Notes: generated by a model from the letters alone, not told the origin. DNA of 33,295 nt from Betaproteobacteria bacterium (GCA_016868015.1 VGIF01000016.1:1-33295); one strand, 5' to 3'. Numbered from the stretch's first letter, positions 1 through 8,080 are shown. Translations and numbers: made by a program.

Positions 1-111
1 ATCTTGAGCCTCACGATGTTCGAGAAAATGCCATTGGATCAACTACTTAACAAAATCGTCGCCGACGAAATTCCGGACATGTCCGCTAACCAATTGAATT
101 TATTCGATTAA
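1..111 (+). mobile_element. C-terminal end of a probable IS4-family transposase (partial)
   Basis: Frame 1 is open from the window edge to a TAA at 109-111 and gives the last 36 residues of a protein, including LTMFEKMPLDQLL and the terminus NQLNLFD. From memory of the family, 'LSLTLFEKTP...NQLNLFD' is the usual C-terminus of IS4-type transposases with an N-terminal DUF4372 domain, so an insertion sequence probably ends just right of 111. The catalytic part lies outside the window. No terminal inverted repeat could be defined in 112-138 without the other end. The identification rests on a short tail and is moderate. Confidence 0.55.
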
Positions 112-138
112 CGTCCGGACACTACTGTCGACTAACAC

Positions 139-167
139 AAAAAAAGCCCGCCAGGATCGCGGCGGGC
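139..167 (-). terminator. Rho-independent terminator of clpA
   Basis: On the minus strand a GCCCGCC/GGCGGGC stem (161-167 with 146-152, 8-nt loop) is followed by seven T residues (145 down to 139). It lies just after the clpA stop and separates clpA from the transposase remnant. Confidence 0.85.
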
Positions 168-190
168 GTATACCTGAAAACCCAGGACGG

Positions 191-2470
191 CTACGACACT
201 TCTTCGCTGCTCGCCACCGGCTTGGGTTGCTCTTCGGCGAAAATCAGTTTGACCTTGTCGTCCGCATCGAGGTCCACCGTCACCTTGCCGCCGCCGGCCA
301 GCTTGCCGAACAACAATTCGTCGGCCAGCGCGCTACGGATGGTGTCTTGAATGAGCCGCGCCATCGGCCGCGCGCCCATCGCGGGATCGAAGCCTTTTTT
401 GGCGAGATAATCCTTGAGCGTTTGGGTAAAGGCGATTTCGACTTTTTTCTCGTGCAACTGGTCTTCGAGTTGCATCAGGAATTTGTCGACCACGCGCAAG
501 ATGATTTCCCGGTCGAGCGCGGCGAACGAAATCGTCGCATCGAGCCGGTTGCGGAATTCCGGTGTAAACAGGCGCTTGATCTCGGCCATTTCGTCGCCCA
601 CCTGCTTGGCCGGCGCAAAACCCATGCTCGACTTGGACAACTCCTGCGCGCCGGCGTTGGTGGTCATGATGATCACCACGTTGCGAAAATCCGCCTTACG
701 GCCGTTGTTGTCGGTCAACGTGCCGTGATCCATCACTTGCAGCAGGATGTTGAAGATATCCGGATGCGCTTTTTCGATTTCATCGAGCAGCAGCACCGAG
801 TACGGCTGCTTGGTGATGGCCTCGGTCAACAAGCCGCCCTGATCGAAGCCGACGTATCCCGGCGGCGCGCCGATCAAGCGCGACACCGCGTGGCGCTCCA
901 TGTATTCGGACATGTCGAAGCGAATCAGTTCCACGCCCATCACGTAAGCGAGTTGCCGTGCCACTTCGGTTTTGCCCACGCCCGTCGGCCCGGAGAACAG
1001 GAAACTGCCGATGGGCTTGACGGGATTACCCAAGCCGCTGCGTGCCATTTTGATCGCCGTCGACAGCGCATCGATCGCCTTGTCTTGTCCAAACACCACC
1101 GCTTTCAAATCGCGCGCCAGTGTTTTTAACGAATTGCGGTCGTCCACCGACACCGTCTGCGGCGGGATGCGCGTGATCTTCGCCACCACCTCTTCGATCT
1201 CGTGCTTGCTGATGGCCTTTTTCTGTTTGGTTTTCGGCAGTATGCGCTGCGCGGCGCCGGCCTCGTCGATGACGTCGATGGCCTTGTCGGGCAAATGCCG
1301 GTCGTTGATAAAGCGCGCGGACAGTTCCGCCGCGGCGGTCAGCGCGTTCGCGGAATACTTAACCCCGTGGTGTTCCTCGAAGCGCGACTTCAAGCCCTTC
1401 AAGATTTCGACGGTTTCCTGAACCGAAGGCTCCAGCACATCGATCTTCTGGAAGCGGCGCGACAGCGCGTGATCTTTTTCGAACACGCCGCGAAACTCGT
1501 TGTAGGTGGTGGCGCCGATACACTTTAACGTGCCGTTGGAGAGCGCGGGCTTTAACAGGTTGGAGGCGTCTAGCGTGCCGCCCGACGCGGCGCCCGCGCC
1601 GATCAGCGTGTGGATTTCGTCGATGAATAAAATGGCGTTCGGATTGTCTTGCAGTTGCTTCAACACCGCTTTTAACCGCTGCTCGAAATCACCGCGGTAC
1701 TTGGTGCCGGCGAGCAACGCACCCATGTCAAGCGCGTACACCGTGCTCTTTTGCAAAATATCCGGAACGCTGTTTTCGATGATGCGCCGCGCGAGCCCCT
1801 CCGCGATCGCGGTTTTGCCCACGCCGGCCTCGCCCACCAGCAACGGGTTGTTTTTGCGGCGGCGGCACAAAATCTGAATCGCGCGCTCCAGCTCCTTGTC
1901 GCGGCCGATCAATGGATCGATCTTGCCCTGCTGCGCTAATGCGTTCAGGTTTTGGGTGTAGGTTTCCAGCGCGCCGCCGGCCGCCGGTGATTCTTGCTCG
2001 TTTTCGGCCTCGTTCTCGGATTTGGCCGGCGCGGCTTGTTGCGTCTTGCTGATGCCGTGGGAAATAAAGTTCACCACGTCCAGCCGCGAGACACCCTTTT
2101 GATTGAGAAAGAACACCGCGTGCGAATCCTTTTCGCCGAAAATCGCCACCAGCACGTTGGCGCCGGTAACTTCTTTTTTGCCGGAGGACTGCACATGCAA
2201 AATCGCGCGCTGAATCACGCGCTGAAAACCCAGCGTGGGCTGCGTGTCCACTTCGTCGCCCGCCAATATGGGCGTGTGCTCGGTGACAAACCCCTGCAAC
2301 TGTTTGCGCAAATCGTCGATATCGACCGCGCAAGCCTTGAGCACCTCGGACGCCGACGGATTATCCAGCAGCGCCAGCAGCAAATGCTCCACGGTAATGA
2401 ACTCATGGCGCTTTTGCCGAGCCTCCATAAAGGCCATGTGCAGGCTGACTTCAAGTTCTTGAGCGATCAT
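191..2470 (-). CDS. clpA: ATP-dependent Clp protease ATP-binding subunit ClpA
   Basis: ClpA is the AAA+ unfoldase that feeds substrates, including N-degron proteins delivered by ClpS, into the ClpP peptidase in the cytoplasm. The 759-residue product has the family's usual length. It shows the Clp N-domain (about 1-145), a first AAA+ module with Walker A GEAGVGKT (213-220) and a Walker B ending in FIDEIH, then a second module with GPTGVGKT near residue 500. The segment KSSMGFAP, before EIKRLFTPEFRNRLD, is where the ClpP-docking loop (IGL/IGF in relatives) lies, here reading MGF. It lies downstream of clpS on the same strand with 48 bases between them, which is the conserved proteobacterial arrangement. 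The initial ATG is supported by the typical ClpA N-terminus (MIAQELE). Nothing looks broken. Confidence 0.97.
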   Translation of the reverse strand: MIAQELEVSLHMAFMEARQKRHEFITVEHLLLALLDNPSASEVLKACAVDIDDLRKQLQGFVTEHTPILAGDEVDTQPTLGFQRVIQRAILHVQSSGKKEVTGANVLVAIFGEKDSHAVFFLNQKGVSRLDVVNFISHGISKTQQAAPAKSENEAENEQESPAAGGALETYTQNLNALAQQGKIDPLIGRDKELERAIQILCRRRKNNPLLVGEAGVGKTAIAEGLARRIIENSVPDILQKSTVYALDMGALLAGTKYRGDFEQRLKAVLKQLQDNPNAILFIDEIHTLIGAGAASGGTLDASNLLKPALSNGTLKCIGATTYNEFRGVFEKDHALSRRFQKIDVLEPSVQETVEILKGLKSRFEEHHGVKYSANALTAAAELSARFINDRHLPDKAIDVIDEAGAAQRILPKTKQKKAISKHEIEEVVAKITRIPPQTVSVDDRNSLKTLARDLKAVVFGQDKAIDALSTAIKMARSGLGNPVKPIGSFLFSGPTGVGKTEVARQLAYVMGVELIRFDMSEYMERHAVSRLIGAPPGYVGFDQGGLLTEAITKQPYSVLLLDEIEKAHPDIFNILLQVMDHGTLTDNNGRKADFRNVVIIMTTNAGAQELSKSSMGFAPAKQVGDEMAEIKRLFTPEFRNRLDATISFAALDREIILRVVDKFLMQLEDQLHEKKVEIAFTQTLKDYLAKKGFDPAMGARPMARLIQDTIRSALADELLFGKLAGGGKVTVDLDADDKVKLIFAEEQPKPVASSEEVS

Positions 2471-2518
2471 CGGGGTCCTTTATTGGCGGCTATAGGCTTG
2501 TGACTTCGAAATACCGAA

Positions 2519-2827
2519 TTAATTCTCTTCCATCAAACACTGTAACGGATGTTGGTGCTGTTTGGCATACCCGCGCACCTGGTCCACCTTGGTCGCGGCG
2601 ACGTCCTTGGAGTACACTCCACACACGCCCATGCCTTCGCGATGCACCTTCAACATGACTTGCGTCGCCTTCTCGCGCGTTAACCCAAAAAACTTTTGCA
2701 GCACGATCACCACGAAATCCATCGGCGTGTAGTCGTCATTGAGCAGCATGACTTTGTACATGGGCGGCGGCTTGGTCTTGGCGCGCTTGGCCTCCAGTAC
2801 CGTGTCTTCGCGTTGTTTACCCGCCAT
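2519..2827 (-). CDS. clpS: ATP-dependent Clp protease adaptor ClpS
   Basis: ClpS binds the ClpA N-domain and delivers N-degron substrates to ClpAP. The 102-residue product from the ATG at 2827 contains the ClpS core: [20 protein letters not shown], a helix with [17 protein letters not shown], and [15 protein letters not shown]. The conserved NDD/TPM loop and the His of the MLKVH segment, which recognise the N-terminal residue, are present. The reading frame stays open upstream to 2974, but the first 49 residues of that extension have no ClpS character. The start at MAGKQRED matches the family length (about 100-110). No strong Shine-Dalgarno sequence is seen. It is transcribed just ahead of clpA. 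Confidence 0.95.
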   Translation of the reverse strand: MAGKQREDTVLEAKRAKTKPPPMYKVMLLNDDYTPMDFVVIVLQKFFGLTREKATQVMLKVHREGMGVCGVYSKDVAATKVDQVRGYAKQHQHPLQCLMEEN

Positions 2828-3171
2828 GTGATCTATCCAACCCGTATGCTCAAAACCGCCTGTTGCAACCCTTAAGACGACCAAACTCCAGTTCCCGTTG
2901 CCGTCGCAAATCGTTGAATATGCGAAAAATCCACGGGCGAGGTTGTATTTTGGACGGAATCCCGGAAATTTCAAGTATTCCGTTTACCGTTCCCCTTGCC
3001 TCTGGCTAAAGGAATATGGTGTATGCTTAATGTCCACTTGCGGCAAGGTAGTATTTCACTGCAGGCGGCGATTCAGCGTTTAATTGCGCGGGCATGATCC
3101 GGGTGCGTCGATTTGGCGCACACCAGGCCGCTCTCCGGCGCGAGCCCGCTCATTGTCTAAGAGGGTGAAGC
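2828..3171. other. Intergenic region between divergent clpS and cold-shock gene
   Basis: These 344 bases must hold the divergent control signals for clpS (left) and the cold-shock gene (right). No well-spaced sigma-70 promoter is obvious; TTGCCT at 2996-3001 and TATGCT at 3022-3027 are 20 bases apart, which is too far. The stretch before 3172 could be the long, structured leader usual for cspA-type mRNAs. No gene is visible. Confidence 0.4.
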
Positions 3172-3378
3172 ATGGCGACAGGCACAGTGAAGTGGTTCAA
3201 CGATTCCAAAGGTTACGGTTTCATCACGCCGGACGATAAAAGCGAAGATTTATTCGCGCATTTTTCAGCCATCCAGATGAACGGTTTCAAAACGCTCAAG
3301 GAAGGCCAAAAGGTGTCGTTCGAAGTCACCCAAGGCCCGAAAGGTAAGCAGGCCTCCAATATTCAGGCGGCGTCCTAG
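3172..3378 (+). CDS. Cold-shock domain protein (CspA family)
   Basis: This is a single OB-fold RNA/DNA-binding cold-shock domain of 68 residues, the normal length for the family. RNP1 is KGYGFI (13-18) and RNP2 is LFAHF (27-31, usually VFVHF). The typical opening GTVKWFN is present. These proteins melt mRNA structure and assist transcription and translation at low temperature or in stationary phase. A Shine-Dalgarno-like GAGGGTG lies at about 3160-3166. Its position divergent from clpS matches the betaproteobacterial csp-clpS-clpA order, where this paralog is often called CspD. The sequence alone does not separate CspA from CspD. Confidence 0.93.
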   Translation: MATGTVKWFNDSKGYGFITPDDKSEDLFAHFSAIQMNGFKTLKEGQKVSFEVTQGPKGKQASNIQAAS

Positions 3379-3392
3379 CCGTCTGCCTGCCG

Positions 3393-3418
3393 CGTGGCGG
3401 GTTAGTCGGGCCGCCACG
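3393..3418 (+). terminator. Possible terminator of the cold-shock gene
   Basis: A perfect 8-bp stem CGTGGCGG (3393-3400) / CCGCCACG (3411-3418) with a 10-nt loop starts 15 bases after the cold-shock stop codon. Only TTGT follows, so it lacks a proper T run and may instead be an mRNA-stabilising hairpin. Confidence 0.4.
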
Positions 3419-3507
3419 TTGTCGCCCCAAAGGAAATGTGCCGCGCTTACGCCGCGAGGAAGGGCTTTGCGCGCCGAAATCGGCGCCGGCGGCAAATTCC
3501 CCAGGCG

Positions 3508-3536
3508 TTTATCGTCCGCCCAAGAAATGCGATAAT
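3508..3536 (+). promoter_or_regulatory. Possible sigma-70 promoter for the 459-residue protein gene
   Basis: TTTATC (3508-3513) and GATAAT (3531-3536) are separated by exactly 17 bases, about 150 bases upstream of the ATG at 3686, in the 307-base gap after the cold-shock gene. Nothing else that looks like a gene is seen in that gap. The -10 matches the consensus at five of six positions; the -35 is weaker. Confidence 0.35.
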
Positions 3537-3685
3537 TGCGCCGCGCACCTACCGGGGTAGCGGTCTTGAACGTAATTCGCGCGTATTCGCGCGCAAACCC
3601 CTTTGGAATGCTTCGACCGAGCGCAACTCGCGCACGGGTCTTTTTTCCCAAACCTCTTACCTAGTCCCCACGGAGATTAAGCATC

Positions 3686-5065
3686 ATGACTGGCAAACTC
3701 GACCTCCTCAAAATCGCGCAGGAGGAACAAAGCGGCGATCTGTTTAAATACCTTGACAGCATTTTCAAGCGTTCCAAGACGCAACCCGTCGGCATCAGCG
3801 ACGCGGTGATTTGGGAAGGCGGCAATTTCGCAACCGGCGTCAAGCCCGTGGCGCACGCCTTCACCGACACCTTTGCGTTAAACGGCACCATCATGGCGCT
3901 CGACGTGTTGGGCCTGCCGTTTCTCGGCGTGCCGATGATGGCGCAGTATCGGCACGACACCAAATTAAAGCCGCTGGAGTGGTTCGGCAAAATGGACTAC
4001 ACCTGCTTGAAGTGGTCCACCGCGGGCGACTTCATGGTGAACGAAGGCGGCAAAAAAGTCGTGGTCGCGGGCAAATCGGCCAACGCGCCGCTGCGCACGG
4101 CAGCCGGCGTGTATTGCAACGTGCGTCCGTACGGCTCGATCACCAATGTGCGTTTCATGCCCGGCCTGCCGTATTCGCAGGACAATAAGAAATTCAAAGT
4201 CGAAAAAGAAACCGGCAATATTCACTCCGAAATGAACACGCCGGGCGTGCGCATGGCCTACGCCGCGCGCTTGTTCCTGCAACTGGTGAACGAAAAGAAG
4301 TGCATCGGCCGTGTCGCCACCAAACCGACCCAAGCGAAAGAAGACGCGGTGAACGCGGGCCTCTTCCGCTGGTTGATCCAAGGCACTAAATTTCAATTGA
4401 AGCGTCAGTACGCGGTGGATGCCTACGAAGAGCATCGTGAAAACGTCGATGCCATCGTGGCGCTATTGCCGAAGGATTTCAAAAAAGGCATGGAAAACTG
4501 GGGCGGCGATGTGTACGAACACATCTCCGACACCAACTTCGGCCTGTTGCTGCACGACATGATCAATCACCGCGAGTGCGTGGTGTACGCCACCGACTTG
4601 GACGGCGACCGCTTGACCGACCTGATGGCCGACGCGCCGGATGTGCTGCGTGCGTGGGGCCAATTGGTGCTCGATCACGTCAAGGCAGGCAAGGACATGA
4701 AGCAGGTGTGGAAAGGCATGGGCTTCACCATGACCAACGGCAAGGACATGACATCAGTGATGTACCGCATGGAAGGCGCACCGATTTACGAACAAACGCT
4801 GGGCTCGGCCGACGCCATGCTGCTGCGCTTGCTGGCGGGGGATGAATCCGTCGGCGGCACCAAAGATCCGTACGATCCGCGCATTCACTTCGTGCTGATC
4901 AACGACGCCTACAAAGCCGCCAACCCCGGCAACACCGAATTGGCGAAATGGCTCGACGCCCAGCTCGCCACCTTCGACAAGATTTATTCCTCGGGCAAGC
5001 GTCCGCGCTATCTGGACGGTTACGCGAAGCTGAAGGAAGCGATCAAGCCTTGGGGCACCAAGTAA
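3686..5065 (+). CDS. Unrecognised 459-residue conserved-looking protein
   Basis: I do not recognise this family. The protein is soluble, with no signal peptide or membrane segment, and looks genuine: codon use is uniform, a GGAG lies about 10 bases before the ATG, and a strong terminator follows. Visible features are a Gly/aromatic-rich N-terminal third (AVIWEGGNFATGVKPVAHAF), MMAQYRHDTKLKPLEWFGKMDY, an acidic stretch ATDLDGDRLTDLM, and a C-terminal LAKWLDAQLATFDKIY helix. In Burkholderia-type genomes the slot between the csp gene and rluE is, as I recall, held by icd (isocitrate dehydrogenase). This sequence shows none of the Icd motifs I know. It could be a replacement at that locus or a divergent enzyme; no function is assigned. 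Confidence 0.75.
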   Translation: MTGKLDLLKIAQEEQSGDLFKYLDSIFKRSKTQPVGISDAVIWEGGNFATGVKPVAHAFTDTFALNGTIMALDVLGLPFLGVPMMAQYRHDTKLKPLEWFGKMDYTCLKWSTAGDFMVNEGGKKVVVAGKSANAPLRTAAGVYCNVRPYGSITNVRFMPGLPYSQDNKKFKVEKETGNIHSEMNTPGVRMAYAARLFLQLVNEKKCIGRVATKPTQAKEDAVNAGLFRWLIQGTKFQLKRQYAVDAYEEHRENVDAIVALLPKDFKKGMENWGGDVYEHISDTNFGLLLHDMINHRECVVYATDLDGDRLTDLMADAPDVLRAWGQLVLDHVKAGKDMKQVWKGMGFTMTNGKDMTSVMYRMEGAPIYEQTLGSADAMLLRLLAGDESVGGTKDPYDPRIHFVLINDAYKAANPGNTELAKWLDAQLATFDKIYSSGKRPRYLDGYAKLKEAIKPWGTK

Positions 5066-5093
5066 GCGCTGTCGTTTTTCGCCTCGCCACTCA

Positions 5094-5135
5094 AAACGCC
5101 CGCACAGATAAATCTGTGCGGGCGTTTGTTTTTCC
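5094..5135 (+). terminator. Strong Rho-independent terminator between the 459-residue gene and rluE
   Basis: A perfect 16-bp stem (5094-5109 with 5112-5127, 2-base loop) is followed by GTTTTTCCC. It ends only about 10 bases before the rluE start codon. Because the stem begins with AAA, it could also act on the opposite strand. Confidence 0.9.
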
Positions 5136-5138
5136 CCC

Positions 5139-5669
5139 ATGATCATTCTGTTCAACAAACCCTACGGCGTGCTGTGCCAGTTTCGCCCCGTCGCGGGCCG
5201 TAAGACCCTGAAGGACTTCATCACCCAACCCGGCGTGCACGCCGCCGGGCGGCTCGATGCCGATAGCGAGGGCCTGCTGGTGTTGACCGACGAGGGCCGC
5301 GAACAACACCGCATCACCGACCCACAGCACAAACTGCCCAAGACCTATTACGTGCAAGTCGAAGGCGAGCCCGACGAGGCCGCCCTTGAGCAACTGCGCA
5401 ACGGCGTAATCCTCAACGATGGCATGACCCGCCCTGCGCTAGCCGCGCGTGTGGCCGAACCCGGCTGGCTGTGGCCACGCGATCCACCGGTGCGCTTCCG
5501 CAAAAACTTTCCCACATCGTGGATCACCCTCGTCCTGCGCGAAGGCAAAAACCGCCAGGTGCGGCGCATGACGGCAGCCGTGGGTTATCCAACCCTACGT
5601 CTAATCCGCCATCAGATCGGCGCTTGGACGCTGAAAAACCTCGATCCCGGCATGCACGTTAAATTATAA
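5139..5669 (+). CDS. rluE: 23S rRNA pseudouridine synthase RluE (RsuA/RluB/E/F family)
   Basis: RluE isomerises a uridine in the peptidyl-transferase region of 23S rRNA (U2457 in E. coli). The 176-residue protein has the catalytic motif [16 protein letters not shown] with the nucleophilic Asp at residue 40, the N-terminal [13 protein letters not shown], and the C-terminal [24 protein letters not shown] typical of the family. It lacks the N-terminal S4 domain of RsuA/RluB, as RluE does. The start is fixed by the conserved FNKPYG segment, yet no Shine-Dalgarno sequence precedes it, because the terminator tail occupies that place. The stop codon overlaps the first copy of the dispersed AT-rich motif. 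Confidence 0.92.
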   Translation: MIILFNKPYGVLCQFRPVAGRKTLKDFITQPGVHAAGRLDADSEGLLVLTDEGREQHRITDPQHKLPKTYYVQVEGEPDEAALEQLRNGVILNDGMTRPALAARVAEPGWLWPRDPPVRFRKNFPTSWITLVLREGKNRQVRRMTAAVGYPTLRLIRHQIGAWTLKNLDPGMHVKL

Positions 5670-5700
5670 CTTATTGATTTTATTATTTTTTTACATTTGG
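5666..5700 (+). repeat. Dispersed AT-rich motif, copy A
   Basis: ATAACTTATTGATTTTATT (5666-5684) and the T-rich tail to ACATTTGG align with the other six copies (8126, 11567, 19751, 22804, 29735, 33097). This copy is slightly degenerate at its 5' end and includes the TAA stop of rluE. Confidence 0.6.
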
Positions 5701-5807
5701 AAACAAATAAGTCAACCGATGGCACTGAGGCCCGTTAGTGGTTGTGGCCGGTACGTACGGTCGATCGCGCAAGCGATCCATCAACCAAACCAAGTGAGGA
5801 AATGAAA

Positions 5808-5996
5808 ATGAGCAAACTGTTCGCAACCCTGTTGGCGGCTGTTTTCGCAGCGGCGACCGTTACCCCGGTGATCGCACAAGACAAGAAAGACGCCCCGAAA
5901 GCCGAAGCCAAAGCCGATGCCAAAAAAGCCGACGGCAAGGCCAAGGGCGACGCCAAAAAGGCGGACGGCAAAGCCAAGGCCGAAGAAAAGAAGTAA
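5808..5996 (+). CDS. Small exported Lys/Ala-rich protein
   Basis: This is a 62-residue product, too short for many gene callers. It has a signal peptide (SKLFATLLAAVFAAATVTPVIA, cleavage expected before QDKK) and a mature part almost wholly Lys, Ala, Asp, Glu and Gly. The block KKADGKAKGDA is followed by a near copy KKADGKAKAEE. The mature region should be disordered and highly basic in the periplasm. Of two in-frame ATGs (5802 and 5808), the second sits 7 bases after GAGGA (5796-5800) and is preferred. A perfect terminator follows. Similar Lys/Ala repeat exported peptides are common in betaproteobacteria without known function. Confidence 0.75.
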   Translation: MSKLFATLLAAVFAAATVTPVIAQDKKDAPKAEAKADAKKADGKAKGDAKKADGKAKAEEKK

Positions 5997-6013
5997 TCGC
6001 GAGTTTTCGCGGC

Positions 6014-6048
6014 AAAAGGCAGGGTCCATGGACCCTGCCTTTTTTATT
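6014..6048 (+). terminator. Rho-independent terminator of the small exported protein gene
   Basis: A perfect 12+12 palindrome at 6017-6040 (AGGCAGGGTCCA and its complement), flanked by A3 and T6ATTTT, lies 21 bases after the stop codon. The flanking A and T runs make it potentially bidirectional. Confidence 0.9.
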
Positions 6049-6066
6049 TTGAACGCCGCGCGGCGG

Positions 6067-6072
6067 TAAAAT
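6067..6072 (+). promoter_or_regulatory. Probable -10 box of mnmA, implying a near-leaderless mRNA
   Basis: TAAAAT at 6067-6072 ends only 6 bases before the mnmA ATG (6079), and no Shine-Dalgarno sequence is present. If this is the real -10, transcription would start at or next to the start codon. No good -35 is seen 17 bases upstream (TTATTT at 6044-6049). Confidence 0.4.
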
Positions 6073-6078
6073 GCGCGC

Positions 6079-7215
6079 ATGAATCAGGCAAAAAATGTAG
6101 TGGTGGGCATGTCCGGCGGCGTCGATTCGTCGGTGGCGGCGTTGTTGCTCAAACAACAGGGCTATCGTGTTACCGGTTTATTCATGAAAAACTGGGAAGA
6201 CGACGACACCGATGAGTACTGCGCCTCGCGCGAGGATCTCATCGACGCGGTGGCGGTTGCGGACAAAATCGGCATCGACATCGAGCAAGTGAATTTCTCC
6301 GCCGAATACAAGGAGCGCGTGTTCAGCGATTTTCTCGCCGAATACAAGGCCGGCCGCACGCCCAATCCCGACGTGCTGTGCAATGCCGAGATCAAATTCA
6401 AGGCGTTTCTCGATCACGCGCTCAACCTGGGCGCGGATTGCATCGCCACCGGGCACTACGCGCAAGTGCGCGAGCGCGACGGCTTGTTTCAATTATTGAA
6501 GGCCGACGACGGCAGCAAGGATCAAAGCTATTTCCTCTATCGCCTGAATCAAGCGCAGTTGAGTAAAACGCTGTTCCCGTTGGGCCAACTGAACAAGACC
6601 CAGGTGCGCGCTCTGGCAAAAGAGGCCGGGCTTGCCACGCACGATAAAAAAGATTCCACTGGCATTTGCTTTATCGGCGAGCGACCGTTTCGCGAATTTT
6701 TAAATCGCTACATTCCCGCGAACCCCGGCGACATCGTCACGCTCGAGGGCAAAACAGTCGGCCGTCACAACGGGCTGATGTTCTACACCTTGGGCCAGCG
6801 CCAGGGCCTGGGCATCGGCGGCACGCGCGAGGGCGACGGCGATGCCTGGTACGTCGCGGAAAAAGATTTGCTCAACAACCGCTTGGTGGTGGTGCAAGGC
6901 CACGAACACCCCAGGCTTTTCGCCGACCGCGTCACCGCGGTAAATTTGAGTTGGGTCGCCGGCATGACGCCGCATTGCAACTGGGTCTACAGCGCCAAAA
7001 CACGCTATCGCCAAAAAGATGCGCCGTGCACCATCGCCGCCGCCACCGCGCAAAGCTGCGCCGTCGAATTCGCCGAGCCGCAATGGTCGGTCACCCCCGG
7101 CCAATCGGTCGTCGTTTACGAAAGCAATGTGTGCCTGGGCGGCGGCATTATTGAATCCAATGCCTTGTCGGCGGAGGCGGCCGAGGCGCTGCGGCTGCGG
7201 CAAAGCTGCGCGTAA
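6079..7215 (+). CDS. mnmA: tRNA-specific 2-thiouridylase MnmA
   Basis: MnmA adenylates U34 of tRNA-Lys, -Glu and -Gln and inserts sulfur to give s2U, using a persulfide relay. The 378 residues match the family length. The PP-loop GMSGGVDSS is at 10-18, the catalytic Cys in [11 protein letters not shown] is Cys101, and the persulfide-bearing Cys in [12 protein letters not shown] is Cys197. The ATGHYA and [11 protein letters not shown] motifs are also present. It stands alone between a terminator and the next gene. Confidence 0.97.
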   Translation: MNQAKNVVVGMSGGVDSSVAALLLKQQGYRVTGLFMKNWEDDDTDEYCASREDLIDAVAVADKIGIDIEQVNFSAEYKERVFSDFLAEYKAGRTPNPDVLCNAEIKFKAFLDHALNLGADCIATGHYAQVRERDGLFQLLKADDGSKDQSYFLYRLNQAQLSKTLFPLGQLNKTQVRALAKEAGLATHDKKDSTGICFIGERPFREFLNRYIPANPGDIVTLEGKTVGRHNGLMFYTLGQRQGLGIGGTREGDGDAWYVAEKDLLNNRLVVVQGHEHPRLFADRVTAVNLSWVAGMTPHCNWVYSAKTRYRQKDAPCTIAAATAQSCAVEFAEPQWSVTPGQSVVVYESNVCLGGGIIESNALSAEAAEALRLRQSCA

Positions 7216-7286
7216 GCAGCCTGCCGACTTGACGCTGTTTCCCCGCCGGCGTTAGTCTCCCCCCTGTTTCCCAACTGGAGTCCCAC

Positions 7287-8060
7287 ATGAACGCACCCGC
7301 CGAAAAATTTATCCTGTTCCTGCAACCGGGGTGAAGCTCCTGCCTCAGAGCGAAAGAGTTTCTTTCGAAGAAAAAGATTGACCACGAAGTCGTCGATATC
7401 CTGAATGACAAAGGCGGCCGCGAACGCCTGCTCGCTTTGGGCGTGCGCAACGTGCCGGTGGTGTCCAAGGGCAAGAATTATGTGCTTGGGCAAAAGCTTG
7501 AAGACGTGGCCGAGTTCGTCGGCCTCGAAGGCACCGGCCACACACCGCTGCCGCCGGAACAACTGGTCAAAAAATGGATCATCGCGCTGCGCGCCGCGCA
7601 ACGTTATGTGCGCCAGCTCTCGCCCGAGCAATTGGCGAGCGACGTCATCCCCAATCGGCCGCGGCAGATACGCATCATGTCGCACCACATCTTCCGCATT
7701 TGCGAATCGTTTTTGAACAGTGTCGAAAACGGCGTCGACTACGCGATCGGGGATGCCAATATCCCACCGGCCGACGGCACCTGTGTCACCGGCGAACAAA
7801 TCGCGCAATACGGCGAAGGCGTGATCGCGCGCCTGGAAAAGTGGTGGGCCAAACAAGCGGACAAAACCCTCGGCGCCGAGATACCCACCTACTACGGCAA
7901 GCAACCGATGCACGTGGTGTTCGAGCGCTCGACCTGGCACTCGGCGCAACATGGCCGGCAGTTGATACACGTGCTGGAGCGTTTCGGCATCAAAGCGAAT
8001 CAGCCGCTGACCGCAGATGATCTTGCGGGGCTGCCGTTGCCGGAGCGCTTGTTCGAATAA
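7287..8060 (+). CDS. Selenoprotein: glutaredoxin-like domain (UxxC) fused to a DinB-like domain
   Basis: Reading from the ATG at 7287 (GGAG at about 7276), codon 16 is TGA (7332-7334). The frame then runs open to 8060, giving 257 residues if UGA is read as selenocysteine. The sequence around it, LFLQPGUSSCLRAKEFL, puts U16 at the first position of a UxxC motif (U16, C19), where glutaredoxins have CPYC. VRNVPVV (53-59) supplies the cis-Pro loop of a thioredoxin fold. Residues about 95-257 resemble the DinB/YfiT four-helix family, with candidate metal ligands His133/134, His218 and His222 (WHSAQHGRQ). The selA/selB/selC genes nearby and a hairpin right after the UGA support Sec insertion. A thiol- or glutathione-dependent oxidoreductase role is inferred. 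The alternative, a nonsense mutation in an ordinary gene, is less likely because position and context fit Sec. Confidence 0.85.
7351..7367 (+). promoter_or_regulatory. Candidate bacterial SECIS hairpin of the glutaredoxin-DinB selenoprotein
   Basis: CGAAAG (7351-7356) pairs perfectly with CTTTCG (7362-7367) around the loop AGTTT. The loop starts 22 bases after the UGA and has a G in its first two positions, as expected for bacterial SECIS elements recognised by SelB. Confidence 0.6.
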
Positions 8061-8080
8061 GTGTCATCGCACGCAGCGAA

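Noticed and set aside
3686-5065. Calling the 459-residue gene icd from its genomic position
   Set aside because: None of the isocitrate dehydrogenase substrate- or NADP-binding motifs I know are present, and position alone is not enough.
7287-7436. Treating the TGA at 7332 as a nonsense mutation and starting the gene at 7437
   Set aside because: The translation before and after the TGA forms one thioredoxin-fold active site, a Shine-Dalgarno sequence precedes the ATG, and sel genes are adjacent. Selenocysteine explains all of it.
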